Assembly (NCBI GenBank): GCA_964605655.1
Contig: CAZSDK010000021.1
Span: forward strand, 3,309-67,308
DNA: 64,000 nucleotides
Reading direction: 5' to 3'
Source of the DNA: JAKLIX01 sp964605655
GTDB lineage: Bacteria > Bacteroidota > Bacteroidia > Bacteroidales > CAIXZF01
Shown here piece by piece: positions 16,093 to 24,610 of this stretch (within the stretch, counting starts at the first letter, position 1; each line of letters opens with the position of its first letter). The translations under genes and the position numbers were made by a program. Under the pieces are notes generated by a model that saw only the letters and a program-made list of their open reading frames with translations, ran no database searches and was not told the DNA's origin.

Positions 16093-18132
16093 TTATTGCT
16101 TCATCAGCCTTTTTACGGTAATGCCATTCCCTTCGATAATTTTCAAATGATATACGCCAGCTGGCAGCTCATTAATATTTATCGACTCTGAACCGGATAT
16201 TTGAAGACATCTGAGGATTTGCCCCCCCATATTAAAAATTTCAATATCGGCTTTGCCTGATAATTCAACAGTAATATTGTCAGAAGCTGGATTCGGATAT
16301 ATGTTAACATCACTATCCTTAAGATGCCTGTCTTCAACCCATACCCCGGTGCCAGAGGTGGTTTTTAGGATGGCACCACCCTCTCCGACGATATAACCTA
16401 CATTCCAGTCAGCAAAGAAAACAGAATTTAATTCATTATGCGTATTCACTGATTGGGCTATCCAATTACTCCCCCCATCCGTTGTTTTCAGGATAGTTCC
16501 GGTTTGACCAACAGCGAAGGCGGTGTTTGCATCAAATAAATGCAGAGAATACAAACCGTAAGTTGTTCCGCTTGATTGTGCCGTCCAGTTACTCCCCCCA
16601 TCGGTGGTTTTTAAGATCGTGCCGGCTGATCCGACAGCATATCCTATATTGGCATCGAAAAAACAAACGGAGTACAAATAGTTTGATGTTCCACTTGTCT
16701 GTGGTGTCCAGGTAGTCCCTCCATCGGTGGTTTTTAGTATTAGCCCGAAGTAACCGCCGACAGCATAACCTGTATTTGCATCAGTAAAGTATACCGAATA
16801 TATATTTTTTGTCGTTCCGCTTGTTAGTGCTGTCCAGTTACTCCCCCCATTCATAGTTTTCAGGATCGTGCCGGATGCCCCGACAACATAACCGGTATTT
16901 GCATCTGTAAAAAATACTTCAGATAAAGGAGTCGTCGTGCCATTTGCCTGTGTTATCCAGTTACTGCCCCCGTTTGTGGTTTTAATAATTTTTCCTGAAT
17001 CACCGACGGCATAACCGGTATTTGCATCAATAAAACAGATATCCCACAAATTCTTTGAGGTACCGCTTGTCAATGCGGTCCAGTTATTCCCTCCGTTAGT
17101 AGTCTTTAAAATGATCCCGGATACTCCGGCAGTAAAACCAGTGTTTACATCAGTAAAATATACGGAATTCAGCTGGTCTGACATACTACCCGGCTGTGTC
17201 GTCCAGTTATTTCCGCCATTGGTGGTTTTCACGATAACACCATAACTCCCTACCGCAATACCTGTATTTGAACCGGTAAAAAATACTGAATATAAAAAAT
17301 TCGAAGTACTACTCGTTTGTGAAGTCCAGCTATTTCCTCCATTGGTGGTTTTTAATATAGTACCTGAATAGCCTGAAACATAACCTGTATTTTGATCAGT
17401 AAAGAATACAGAATTTAATGTGCTTGATGAACCGCTCGACAAAATTGTCCAGTTATTCCCTCCATTAATGGTTTTTATTATGACACCACCAAAGCCGGCA
17501 GCATAGACGGTGTTTGCATCAGTCAGGAATATAGAGAACAGGTTATTAGAAGTCCCGCCTGACTGAGCAGTCCAGTTACTTCCTCCATCAGAAGTTTTAA
17601 GGATGGTGCCTGATGCCCCTGCAATATAGCCTGTATTCGCATCTGCAAAGGAAATGGAATGCAAAGCATTGGAAGTTCCACTTGATTGGGTTGTCCAGGT
17701 ATTACCGCCATCAGCAGTTTTTAAAATAGTGCCGGTACTGCCAACGACATACCCTGTATTTACATCGGTAAAAAATACAGAATTTAAATCGGAAGTCGTA
17801 CCACTTGATTGAGCAAGCCAGTTATTACCTCCGTCGGTGGTTTTTAAGATAGTACCCGTAACACCAACAGCATAACCAGTATTAGCATCAGTAAAACTGA
17901 CAGAAGATAACTTGCTTGTTATACCACTTGTCTGGATGGTCCAGTTATTCCCTTCGTCGGTGGTTTTTATAATGGTACCAATATTACCGACGGCATAACC
18001 AGTATTGGCATCTGCAAAAAAAACAGACACAAGGTTATTTCCCTGTGGTATGGGATTCTGCCAAAACCACTGGGCATAAGCAATGTCTACTATTAGCAGC
18101 ATTGCAATGAAAGGAACAGAAATCTTTTTCAT
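16093..18132 (-). CDS. T9SS-secreted protein with fourteen YCF48-like repeats
   Basis: A 679-residue protein. It has a signal peptide to about residue 20, then fourteen tandem repeats of about 42 residues, each of the form DANTGYAVG, GTILKTTDGG, NW, SGT. The C-terminus is a T9SS sorting domain (VNIYPNPASDNITVEL to VKRLMKQ). Fourteen repeats would make about two seven-bladed propellers. The repeats are unusually alike, suggesting recent duplication. The coding sequence is AT-richer than the metabolic genes around it. Photosystem factor YCF48 shares only the repeat; a binding or scaffold role on the surface is more likely. Confidence 0.9.
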   Translation of the reverse strand: MKKISVPFIAMLLIVDIAYAQWFWQNPIPQGNNLVSVFFADANTGYAVGNIGTIIKTTDEGNNWTIQTSGITSKLSSVSFTDANTGYAVGVTGTILKTTDGGNNWLAQSSGTTSDLNSVFFTDVNTGYVVGSTGTILKTADGGNTWTTQSSGTSNALHSISFADANTGYIAGASGTILKTSDGGSNWTAQSGGTSNNLFSIFLTDANTVYAAGFGGVIIKTINGGNNWTILSSGSSSTLNSVFFTDQNTGYVSGYSGTILKTTNGGNSWTSQTSSTSNFLYSVFFTGSNTGIAVGSYGVIVKTTNGGNNWTTQPGSMSDQLNSVYFTDVNTGFTAGVSGIILKTTNGGNNWTALTSGTSKNLWDICFIDANTGYAVGDSGKIIKTTNGGSNWITQANGTTTPLSEVFFTDANTGYVVGASGTILKTMNGGSNWTALTSGTTKNIYSVYFTDANTGYAVGGYFGLILKTTDGGTTWTPQTSGTSNYLYSVCFFDANIGYAVGSAGTILKTTDGGSNWTAQSSGTTYGLYSLHLFDANTAFAVGQTGTILKTTDGGSNWIAQSVNTHNELNSVFFADWNVGYIVGEGGAILKTTSGTGVWVEDRHLKDSDVNIYPNPASDNITVELSGKADIEIFNMGGQILRCLQISGSESININELPAGVYHLKIIEGNGITVKRLMKQ
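16345..18045 (-). repeat. Array of fourteen ~126-bp coding repeats
   Basis: These DNA repeats encode the YCF48-like units of the 679-residue protein. The reverse-complement of KTTDGG-type codons, followed by A/C-rich spacers, recurs about every 126 bases. Similarity is high at protein level and moderate at DNA level. Confidence 0.8.
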
Positions 18133-18562
18133 AATCAGAAATTAAATAAATGACAACAGAGGCATGAACGGCACTTAATAAAGCACGCTATAAATATAGA
18201 TAAAATTTAGCTGTTTTCAATACAATATGGATAATTTTTTACACTACAATTCCAGCCTACACACTAGTAACGAGAAACAAGCTTTTTAAATCAAGGCTTT
18301 TGTTATTTGAAGAAAGGAAGAATGAGGTTAAATGTGACGAAGTCGTTGATGATACCTCAGAGCGAAATCTGCAAGAACTTCTTTGCAGTCCTTTTCATCC
18401 CCTTTGTGTCAACTTTTAATTAGGATGATTATCATTAAAAAGAAAATTATCCCCTTGCGTATAATACCAAAAGGTATCATTTCATTCACATACTTTGTGT
18501 ACCAATAATGTCTCAGAAATAGTGAGAATTTCATTCCATTCCAGTCGACCCAAAAATGCTCA
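18133..18562. other. 430-bp gene-poor stretch with a possible micro-ORF
   Basis: No recognised gene. A 33-codon frame, 18322-18423 on plus (MRLNVTKSLMIPQSEICKNF and on), follows a purine-rich AAAGGAAG, but has no known relative that I recognise. Just after it, 18424-18437 contains GATGATTATCATTA, resembling half of a Fur box. At 18464-18477 there is a small palindrome ATACC-AAAA-GGTAT. None of these is convincing alone. Confidence 0.3.
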
Positions 18563-18793
18563 TCAGAGTTTATCCTCGTACGAACTGATGATGGCCCTGG
18601 CTTTCTCGAGGGAAGTTTCCAGTACCATGACTTTGACGGCGGAGGATGGATGAAACAAGGGGTTTCTGCCGATGATCTCGTCGGCGAGACAGGCTTCTAT
18701 GTCCTCATCTTCAAGTAAAGTCTTTACCATACCAGCCTGCCAGGGGGTTCCCCTGAAGACTTCGACCAGGTACAGTTGGTCCTCATCTTCCAT
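18563..18793 (-). CDS. DUF2007-type putative signal-transducing protein
   Basis: A 76-residue protein of the DUF2007 type: LVEVFRGTPWQAGMVKTLLE, then DEDIEACLADEIIG and a C-terminal VMVLETSLEKARAIISSYE. Members have a ferredoxin-like fold of unknown function, sometimes fused to zinc ribbons. It follows the 18834 gene by 40 bases and probably shares its transcript. Confidence 0.8.
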   Translation of the reverse strand: MEDEDQLYLVEVFRGTPWQAGMVKTLLEDEDIEACLADEIIGRNPLFHPSSAVKVMVLETSLEKARAIISSYEDKL

Positions 18794-18833
18794 ATATTTA
18801 TTGTTTTACCGGAATCAATCCATCAAACTTCTG

Positions 18834-19382
18834 TTAACGGTTGATCCGTATCACATTGTTGTATAACATCTGATCCTCCCGCATCATTCGGAACCCGATA
18901 TCCTCAGAGTAGGCTTTTTTATTATACAGATAGATGATATAGCGGTTGACCCCGACGGTGTTGAGGTTGATGCTGTTTGCAGCCATCAGGGTCGATGACT
19001 GGTTGTTGGTGGTGACCGGTTCAATCGTATTAATGCCGAAGGAAGAGACATCGAACTCCAGGATGGAAGTCACCCGCTGAGCGGAGGTCACCTCAAGGTG
19101 TATCTCCACCCTTTCTTCTGAATACCGGGCATTGCAGGCAGCCTTTACGTCCTGGTCCTGGAACAGCAGCACATCCGCCACTTTCATCTCGTTGAATGAC
19201 CTGGGTTTGGTCATGGTGCCACTCCAGGCGCCGGACTTTCCCTGCTGTCTGTTCACCTCAGGCTTCACCACCATAAAAAGGAAAAAACCTGCCAGGGCTC
19301 CGAGTATAAAAATAAACCCCGACCTGAACCACTGCCTTTTCCACAGTGGTTTCTTAAATACCGGTATGTTGTTGTTTTCCAT
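18834..19382 (-). CDS. Hypothetical protein with one N-terminal membrane anchor
   Basis: A 182-residue protein I do not recognise. A basic stretch (KKPLWKRQWFR) precedes one hydrophobic segment at about residues 22-40, so residues 45-182 should lie outside the cytoplasm. The outer part looks beta-rich (RVEIHLEVTSAQRVTSILEF), and ends in a basic tail NNVIRINR. No catalytic motif or lipobox is seen. The DUF2007 gene lies 40 bases downstream on the same strand. Confidence 0.7.
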   Translation of the reverse strand: MENNNIPVFKKPLWKRQWFRSGFIFILGALAGFFLFMVVKPEVNRQQGKSGAWSGTMTKPRSFNEMKVADVLLFQDQDVKAACNARYSEERVEIHLEVTSAQRVTSILEFDVSSFGINTIEPVTTNNQSSTLMAANSINLNTVGVNRYIIYLYNKKAYSEDIGFRMMREDQMLYNNVIRINR

Positions 19383-19561
19383 GATGTTGATTTTTATCTG
19401 CTATCCTGTATGTTGTCCCTTACCAAATAAATACCCAATGAGAGGTTTTTACCAGAAAAAACTTGCTCCACAGTTCGTTGATTTCCAGCCCATAGCACTT
19501 CCTGAATATCTTACCCGAAAGATACGAAAAAGGAATACTTTTTCCAATTATACCAAGACTT

Positions 19562-20569
19562 TCATTTCAACAACGAAAGCTTCCATAAGTCTTTCCGGTC
19601 CATCCGGAGCAGGGGAGTGATGGCCAGGAAGGCGGCCCTGCCGATCTGTGTTCTGAGGTTGTCCAATTCTCTGAGCTTTTCCGCGGCAGAAGGATCAGGG
19701 ACCACCTTCAGATCCGCTTCCCTCAGCATCAGAACACTTTTGGCTTTCAGCGAAAGCTCCGTATACAGCCTGATGAAACAGTACATATCGAACACCTGGT
19801 CGGGGGCAAAGTGCTCCCGGAGTGAGAGGAGGTAGTTTCCTGCTTTGGTCTGGGAAAAACGTCCCTCCATTATCATCCCTATCATTTCGGCCTCTGAAGA
19901 AAACTCCAGTTCCATCCATTTTCGGATGGATTTTTCATTCCAGGAAAAGGTGACCAGGATGAGGACAGGGACCAGGATGAGGGAACCAAGACTGGCCAGC
20001 AGAGGCGACAGAAGCAGGAAGTTGTAACCGGCATGGACCAGGAGGGCGGCTATCATTCCCTGGATTAGGGCCCAGAAGAGACCATTCCTGCGGTTGATCG
20101 CACCCATGGTAAGGATCATCATCAGGGCAGCTGATCCACCATGCATGACAGCAGTCCCGAACCCCCTGATGATCCAGGCCCAAATAGTTCCATTTTCCGA
20201 AAGGACCGCAATGTAATACAGGTTTTCGGCAAGGGCAAAGGCCGTTCCGACGGCGAAGCCATAGATAGCCCCGTCGATCATGAAACCGACCTTGTTTCTT
20301 TTTATCATCCACCATAAAAACGACAGCTTCAGGATCTCTTCCAGCCATGGGGAGACAAGAAGCGAATAATCCCTGAATTCCATCCGGAAGAAGTTCAGCA
20401 GCCCTGTGTTGGCAACATAGCTGAGCCCTGCACTGGCCAGGCCCCATACAAGGCAGTAAACCAGGTATTTATAACTGACCATCCTGAATACATCCAGGAA
20501 CAGGAACAGGAAGAACAACATGACTACGGGAAGCAGGCTGATCAGGATGGGGACCAATAGCATCATCAA
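19562..20569 (-). CDS. PrsW-family intramembrane metalloprotease-like protein
   Basis: A 335-residue protein. Seven or eight hydrophobic segments fill residues 1-220. Family motifs are the EExxK-type SPWLEEILKLSFLWW, the conserved GFAVGTAFALAENLYY, and a His in TAVMHGGSAALMMIL. These match PrsW, which in Bacillus cleaves an anti-sigma factor. The last 110 residues are soluble and helical (KSIRKWMELEFSSEAEMIG onward), and are not part of the usual core. The substrate is unknown; no anti-sigma factor gene is adjacent. It is separated from neighbours by 179 and 104 bases. Confidence 0.85.
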   Translation of the reverse strand: MMMLLVPILISLLPVVMLFFLFLFLDVFRMVSYKYLVYCLVWGLASAGLSYVANTGLLNFFRMEFRDYSLLVSPWLEEILKLSFLWWMIKRNKVGFMIDGAIYGFAVGTAFALAENLYYIAVLSENGTIWAWIIRGFGTAVMHGGSAALMMILTMGAINRRNGLFWALIQGMIAALLVHAGYNFLLLSPLLASLGSLILVPVLILVTFSWNEKSIRKWMELEFSSEAEMIGMIMEGRFSQTKAGNYLLSLREHFAPDQVFDMYCFIRLYTELSLKAKSVLMLREADLKVVPDPSAAEKLRELDNLRTQIGRAAFLAITPLLRMDRKDLWKLSLLK

Positions 20570-20673
20570 TTATTACGAGTCTGAAGAGGAACGTTTACCC
20601 GGATTCACCGGGGGTAAAATTACAAGGATTCTCTTACAATGGGCTAAAGCATCCGGGAAGAATTTTTAAGCAA

Positions 20674-21102
20674 TTACACAACCGGGTTGAAATACCCTGT
20701 TTTCTGCCGGGCGAGTGACTGGATGGTTTCCGATTCCATAAGCCTGTTCATCATTTCGCGGATGGGGGCATACCGCTGATGAAGGGGGCAGGGATTCCCG
20801 GGGTTGCAGTAATCAAGTCCGAAAGCACAGCCCGAGAGGGTCTTCTCCCCTTCAGTACTCATGATGATATTCTTGAGGGGCAGGTCGGGCATGCTTTCGT
20901 CGAAATAAAATCCGCCTCCCTTCCCCTTTTTCGAGCGGAGGAACCCCTGCCTGACCATGCGTTGCAGGATCTTGGCCGTGAAGAAACGGGGTGCGTCGAT
21001 CTCCCTGGCTATCTCATCAATTCCGGGCACCATGCCCATGGTATTCTGACGGTGGATATATACCAGTCCCCTCAGGGCGTATTCGGTCTCTTTGCTGAAC
21101 AT
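20674..21102 (-). CDS. Rrf2-family regulator, NsrR-like, with three cysteines
   Basis: A 142-residue Rrf2-type winged-helix regulator. MFSKETEYALRGLVYIHRQ opens the protein, FFTAKILQRMVRQGFLRSKK is the DNA-binding region, and GKGGGFYF is the wing. Cys 92, 99 and 105 (GCAFGLDYCNPGNPC) sit exactly where NsrR-type proteins bind an Fe-S cluster that senses nitric oxide. It is divergent from the NO reductase gene, which it most likely represses. A -7 box TATCTTTG lies at 21117-21124 on its strand and a palindrome at 21155-21177 lies between the genes. Confidence 0.9.
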   Translation of the reverse strand: MFSKETEYALRGLVYIHRQNTMGMVPGIDEIAREIDAPRFFTAKILQRMVRQGFLRSKKGKGGGFYFDESMPDLPLKNIIMSTEGEKTLSGCAFGLDYCNPGNPCPLHQRYAPIREMMNRLMESETIQSLARQKTGYFNPVV

Positions 21103-21116
21103 GTGGAAACTTTTGA

Positions 21117-21124
21117 CAAAGATA
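21117..21124 (-). promoter_or_regulatory. -7 box TATCTTTG for the Rrf2 regulator
   Basis: On minus, TATCTTTG fits TAnnTTTG and lies 15 bases upstream of the ATG, giving a very short leader. Confidence 0.45.
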
Positions 21125-21154
21125 AAAAAATTTATAGCTATATAAAGACCTTTT

Positions 21155-21177
21155 TATCTTTTATTATTAAAAAGATA
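21155..21177. promoter_or_regulatory. Palindromic candidate operator between the Rrf2 regulator and norZ
   Basis: TATCTTTT at 21155-21162 and AAAAGATA at 21170-21177 are perfect 8-base inverted arms around ATTATTA. The site ends one base before the norZ -7 box (21179-21186), so a bound repressor would block that promoter. The AAGAT core faintly resembles published NsrR sites; the match is only partial. Confidence 0.5.
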
Positions 21178-21178
21178 T

Positions 21179-21186
21179 TATTTTTG
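21179..21186 (+). promoter_or_regulatory. -7 box TATTTTTG for norZ
   Basis: TATTTTTG fits TAnnTTTG and lies 57 bases before the norZ ATG. The spacer between it and a -33 position is occupied by the 21155-21177 palindrome. Confidence 0.45.
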
Positions 21187-21242
21187 TCAGGATTTTAATT
21201 CGACAGGAAGGAAATGAAAATCCATCATCAAATAATAACATT

Positions 21243-23483
21243 ATGAAAACAAGAAAACTATGGTTCGGCTTCATTGCCGTTATGATTGTCTCCTTTGCCG
21301 TATTATTATATTATGGCAGGGAGATTTACCGCCAGGCGCCCCCCATTCCCTCGAAGGTAGTCACGGAATCCGGTACCCTTCTTTTCACGGGTCAGGACAT
21401 CAGGGATGGCCAGAATGTCTGGCAATCGATGGGAGGCCAGGAAATGGGCACGGTTTGGGGACATGGTGCTTACCAGGCTCCTGACTGGAGTGCCGACTGG
21501 CTTCACCGGGAAGCCACCCTCATGCTCAATTTTCTGGCCCTGAAAAAGGACAGCATGCCTTATAATTTACTTCCTGATGAGAGGAAGGCTTCCATGAAAC
21601 TACTGTTGCAGAAAGAGCTGCGAAAGAACACCTATGACCCGTCGGGTGAGGTTTTGACGGTCAGTGAGGACAGGGCCAGGGCTTTCAGGGAAAACAGCAG
21701 GTACTACGGTGGCCTGTTCACCAATGATCCTGCCTTTGACAAGGAGAGGGATGCTTACAGTATCCCCGTGAATTCTCTGAAGGATCCCGAGCGGGTGCGC
21801 AAGCTGAACACCTTCTTTTTCTGGATTGCCTGGTCTTGTACCACAGAGCGGCCGGGACAGGAGATCACTTATACCAACAACTGGCCTCCGGAGGATCTGG
21901 TAGCCAACAAGCCCACCGGGTCACTTCTTCTCTGGACTGGTTTCAGTGTGATCATGCTGTTGGCCGGCATTGGCCTGATGGTTTGGTATTATGCACGGAG
22001 AAGGGCTGAAGAGCAGGATCTTGTTCCCCGTTCATTCAGGCTGGTAAATGAAGAACAGACACCCTCCCAGAAAGCCATTCTGAAATATTACTGGATTGTG
22101 ACCGGTTTATTGCTGGTCCAGGTGCTGATGGGGATCATCACGGCCCATTATACTGTTGAGGGACAGGCGTTATATGGGATTCCTCTGGCATCCTGGCTGC
22201 CGTATTCCATCTCCAGGACCTGGCACATACAGATAGCTATTTTCTGGATCGCCACTTCCTGGCTTGCCACGGGACTTTATTATGCGCCGGCGATCTCAGG
22301 TGTGGAACCGAGGTTTCAGAGGCTGGGGGTCAACTTCCTCTTTGGGGCACTCCTGGTCATTGTGCTGGGTTCTTTAGCCGGTCAATGGATGGGAGTGATG
22401 CAAAAGATGGGGCTGGTGAGCAACTTCTGGTTAGGTCACCAGGGATATGAATATGTGGACCTGGGAAGGTTCTGGCAGCTGTTTTTATTTGTGGGATTAA
22501 TTATCTGGCTGTTCCTGATGGGACGGGCCATCTGGCCTGCCCTGACCCAGAAGTCGGAGAACCGAAGTCTTCTCACGCTATTCCTGATCTCCACCATCGC
22601 CATCGCTGCATTTTACGGTGCCGGACTTATGTGGGGCAGGCAGACGAACCTGGCGGTGGCTGAATATTGGCGCTGGTGGGTGGTTCATCTGTGGGTGGAA
22701 GGATTTTTCGAAGTTTTTGCCGCCGTGGTCACCGCCTTTCTGTTTGTCAGGCTGCAGATCATCAAGGCCTCCACAGCGACCACGGCTGTTCTGTTCTCCA
22801 CCATCGTGTTCCTATCAGGTGGAATTCTGGGAACCTTCCATCACCTTTATTTTACCGGAACACCCACGGCGGTATTGGCGCTGGGTGCCACCTTCAGTGC
22901 GCTGGAGGTGGTCCCACTTGTACTCATGGGCTTCGAAGCCTACGATAACCTGAAGCTCAGCCGCAGCAGCGAATGGATCAAAGCATACAAATGGCCCATT
23001 TACAGCTTCATCGCAGTCGCGTTCTGGAACCTGGTAGGTGCCGGCATCTTTGGTTTTCTGATCAATCCTCCCATTGCGCTTTACTATATGCAGGGACTCA
23101 ATACCACCCCGGTGCACGGGCATACAGCTTTGTTCGGCGTTTACGGCATGCTGGGCATCGGGTTGATGTTGTTTGTCCTCAGGGACCTTGACAAGGAAGC
23201 ATTGTGGAAAGACCGCTGGATCAAGGCCGGCTTCTGGCTGATCAACATCGGCCTGGCTGCCATGGTGCTCATCAGTGTATTGCCGGTGGGTCTGGCTCAG
23301 ACCATAGCGAGCGTGAAAGAAGGATTATGGTATGCCCGCTCCGCTGAATTCATGCAACAGCCTTTAATACTGACCTTCAAATGGTTAAGAATTATCGGTG
23401 ATACCTTGTTTGCCTTAGGCACGTTGTGCCTGGCCTGGTTTATCTTCGGTTTGAAAGGCGGCTGGAGTCTTTACAAAGACTGA
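21243..23483 (+). CDS. norZ: Quinol-dependent nitric oxide reductase (qNOR)
   Basis: A 746-residue single-subunit NO reductase of the haem-copper oxidase superfamily, reducing NO to N2O with quinol. The N-terminal membrane helix is followed by the periplasmic segment GQDIRDGQNVWQSMGGQEMG, about residues 55-75. The catalytic core then follows with about 12 further helices. Metal ligands seen are His 328 (RTWHIQ), His 482/Glu 486 (HLWVE), His 533-534 (FHHLYF) and His 625/627 (HGHTALFG). The Glu at the fifth position of HLWVE is the NOR-specific residue near FeB. It appears to be under control of the divergent Rrf2 regulator and probably detoxifies NO. Confidence 0.95.
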   Translation: MKTRKLWFGFIAVMIVSFAVLLYYGREIYRQAPPIPSKVVTESGTLLFTGQDIRDGQNVWQSMGGQEMGTVWGHGAYQAPDWSADWLHREATLMLNFLALKKDSMPYNLLPDERKASMKLLLQKELRKNTYDPSGEVLTVSEDRARAFRENSRYYGGLFTNDPAFDKERDAYSIPVNSLKDPERVRKLNTFFFWIAWSCTTERPGQEITYTNNWPPEDLVANKPTGSLLLWTGFSVIMLLAGIGLMVWYYARRRAEEQDLVPRSFRLVNEEQTPSQKAILKYYWIVTGLLLVQVLMGIITAHYTVEGQALYGIPLASWLPYSISRTWHIQIAIFWIATSWLATGLYYAPAISGVEPRFQRLGVNFLFGALLVIVLGSLAGQWMGVMQKMGLVSNFWLGHQGYEYVDLGRFWQLFLFVGLIIWLFLMGRAIWPALTQKSENRSLLTLFLISTIAIAAFYGAGLMWGRQTNLAVAEYWRWWVVHLWVEGFFEVFAAVVTAFLFVRLQIIKASTATTAVLFSTIVFLSGGILGTFHHLYFTGTPTAVLALGATFSALEVVPLVLMGFEAYDNLKLSRSSEWIKAYKWPIYSFIAVAFWNLVGAGIFGFLINPPIALYYMQGLNTTPVHGHTALFGVYGMLGIGLMLFVLRDLDKEALWKDRWIKAGFWLINIGLAAMVLISVLPVGLAQTIASVKEGLWYARSAEFMQQPLILTFKWLRIIGDTLFALGTLCLAWFIFGLKGGWSLYKD

Positions 23484-23497
23484 CCTTTTCAGGTCAG
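23480..23497. terminator. Short hairpin at convergent gene ends
   Basis: CTGACCT at 23480-23486 and AGGTCAG at 23491-23497 form a 7-base stem with a TTTC loop, spanning the stop codons of norZ and gldA. There is no long T run, so terminator activity is uncertain. Confidence 0.35.
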
Positions 23498-24600
23498 CCG
23501 GCCGCTGCTCTGCCCATAGCATCCGCCATGACCATGGCCTGGACCACCTTTTCGGGTGTCACCTCCATGGCTTCGTGGTGGATGCCTTCGGCAGGGGCAC
23601 AGGCTTTTTCAGCCACCAGCATCAGCCGTGATCTGTTGACGTCCTTCAGTCCGATTCCGGCAAAAGTGACCGGCAGTCCGACCTGAAGGCAAAAATCATA
23701 GACCACCTCCATTTCTTCAGGAGAGGCATCGGTGAGATGAAGGCCGGTCACCACGCCAAACGCCACTTTCTCTCCATGGTAATAAGTGTGGGTCTCCTCC
23801 AGGGCGCTCAGCCCGTTATGCACCGAATGAGCCGTCGCCAGCCCGGAGCTTTCGAATCCTATCCCGCTTAAGAGAATGTTGGCCTCTATGATCCGGTCGA
23901 GGGCGGGGGTCACCACCTGATTTTCGCAGGCCAGTTTTGCGGCCATACCAAATTCGAGAAGGGTATCGAAGCACAAGCTGGCCAGGTTCAAGCCTGTCAT
24001 GGTGCTCTTTCCGCCACATTCATTTTTCGACTGTGTCCTTTCGCAGGACCTGGCTTCGAACCAGGTCGCCAGGGCATCGCCCATTCCGGCCACAAGAAAA
24101 CGTGCCGGTGCCCGGGCTATCACAGAGGAATCCACCAGCACCACCTGGGGATTCATCTTTTGGTAATACACCGATTCAAAAACACCTTTTTCAGAATAGA
24201 TCACGGCACAGCCGCTACAGGGTGCATCGGTGGAGGCGATGGTGGGTACGATGATGACCGGTACGCCAGCCCTGTCGGCTGCGATCTTCGCGGTATCAAT
24301 GGCCTTACCTCCTCCCATACCTACCAGGATGTCTGCCCGATGGGTCCGGATCAGTCCGGCAACCCTCTGTATCTCCGCTTCACAGCATTCTCCCCTGAAA
24401 AGCTCCGCCTGCATGCTGCCTTCCAGGTCAGGGAAAGATATTCCGGGAAGGATCTTGTTTAAAGCCGTGGGAGAAGCCAGAACCAGCCCCCGGGAACCCA
24501 GTCTCCTAATCAGTTCAGGTAAAGAATCCAGAGCATGTTCCCCCTGAATATATTTTCCGGGAAACGCTGCCGTAAAATGCAAGTGTTGATTATTATTCAT
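23494..24600 (-). CDS. gldA: Glycerol dehydrogenase (iron/zinc-dependent alcohol dehydrogenase family)
   Basis: A 368-residue enzyme of the iron-containing alcohol dehydrogenase family, glycerol dehydrogenase branch. Nucleotide binding is shown by ILVGMGGGKAIDTAK and VPTIASTDAPCSGCAVIY. Metal ligands are an Asp in VAGMGDALATWFEA, and two His in LATAHSVHNGLS and YYHGEKVAFGV. It would oxidise glycerol to dihydroxyacetone or reduce a related carbonyl. It is the last gene of the xylose/cell-wall block, starting 10 bases after the M23 peptidase gene, so co-transcription is likely. The exact substrate is less certain than the family. Confidence 0.88.
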   Translation of the reverse strand: MNNNQHLHFTAAFPGKYIQGEHALDSLPELIRRLGSRGLVLASPTALNKILPGISFPDLEGSMQAELFRGECCEAEIQRVAGLIRTHRADILVGMGGGKAIDTAKIAADRAGVPVIIVPTIASTDAPCSGCAVIYSEKGVFESVYYQKMNPQVVLVDSSVIARAPARFLVAGMGDALATWFEARSCERTQSKNECGGKSTMTGLNLASLCFDTLLEFGMAAKLACENQVVTPALDRIIEANILLSGIGFESSGLATAHSVHNGLSALEETHTYYHGEKVAFGVVTGLHLTDASPEEMEVVYDFCLQVGLPVTFAGIGLKDVNRSRLMLVAEKACAPAEGIHHEAMEVTPEKVVQAMVMADAMGRAAAG

Positions 24601-24610
24601 CGTATCAGGT

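Noticed and set aside
16093..18132. Photosystem II assembly factor
   Set aside because: Only the YCF48 repeat is shared; the signal peptide and T9SS end show a secreted protein in a non-phototroph.
18424..18437. Fur box
   Set aside because: Only a half-site match, and the nearest gene start it could control is about 300 bases away.
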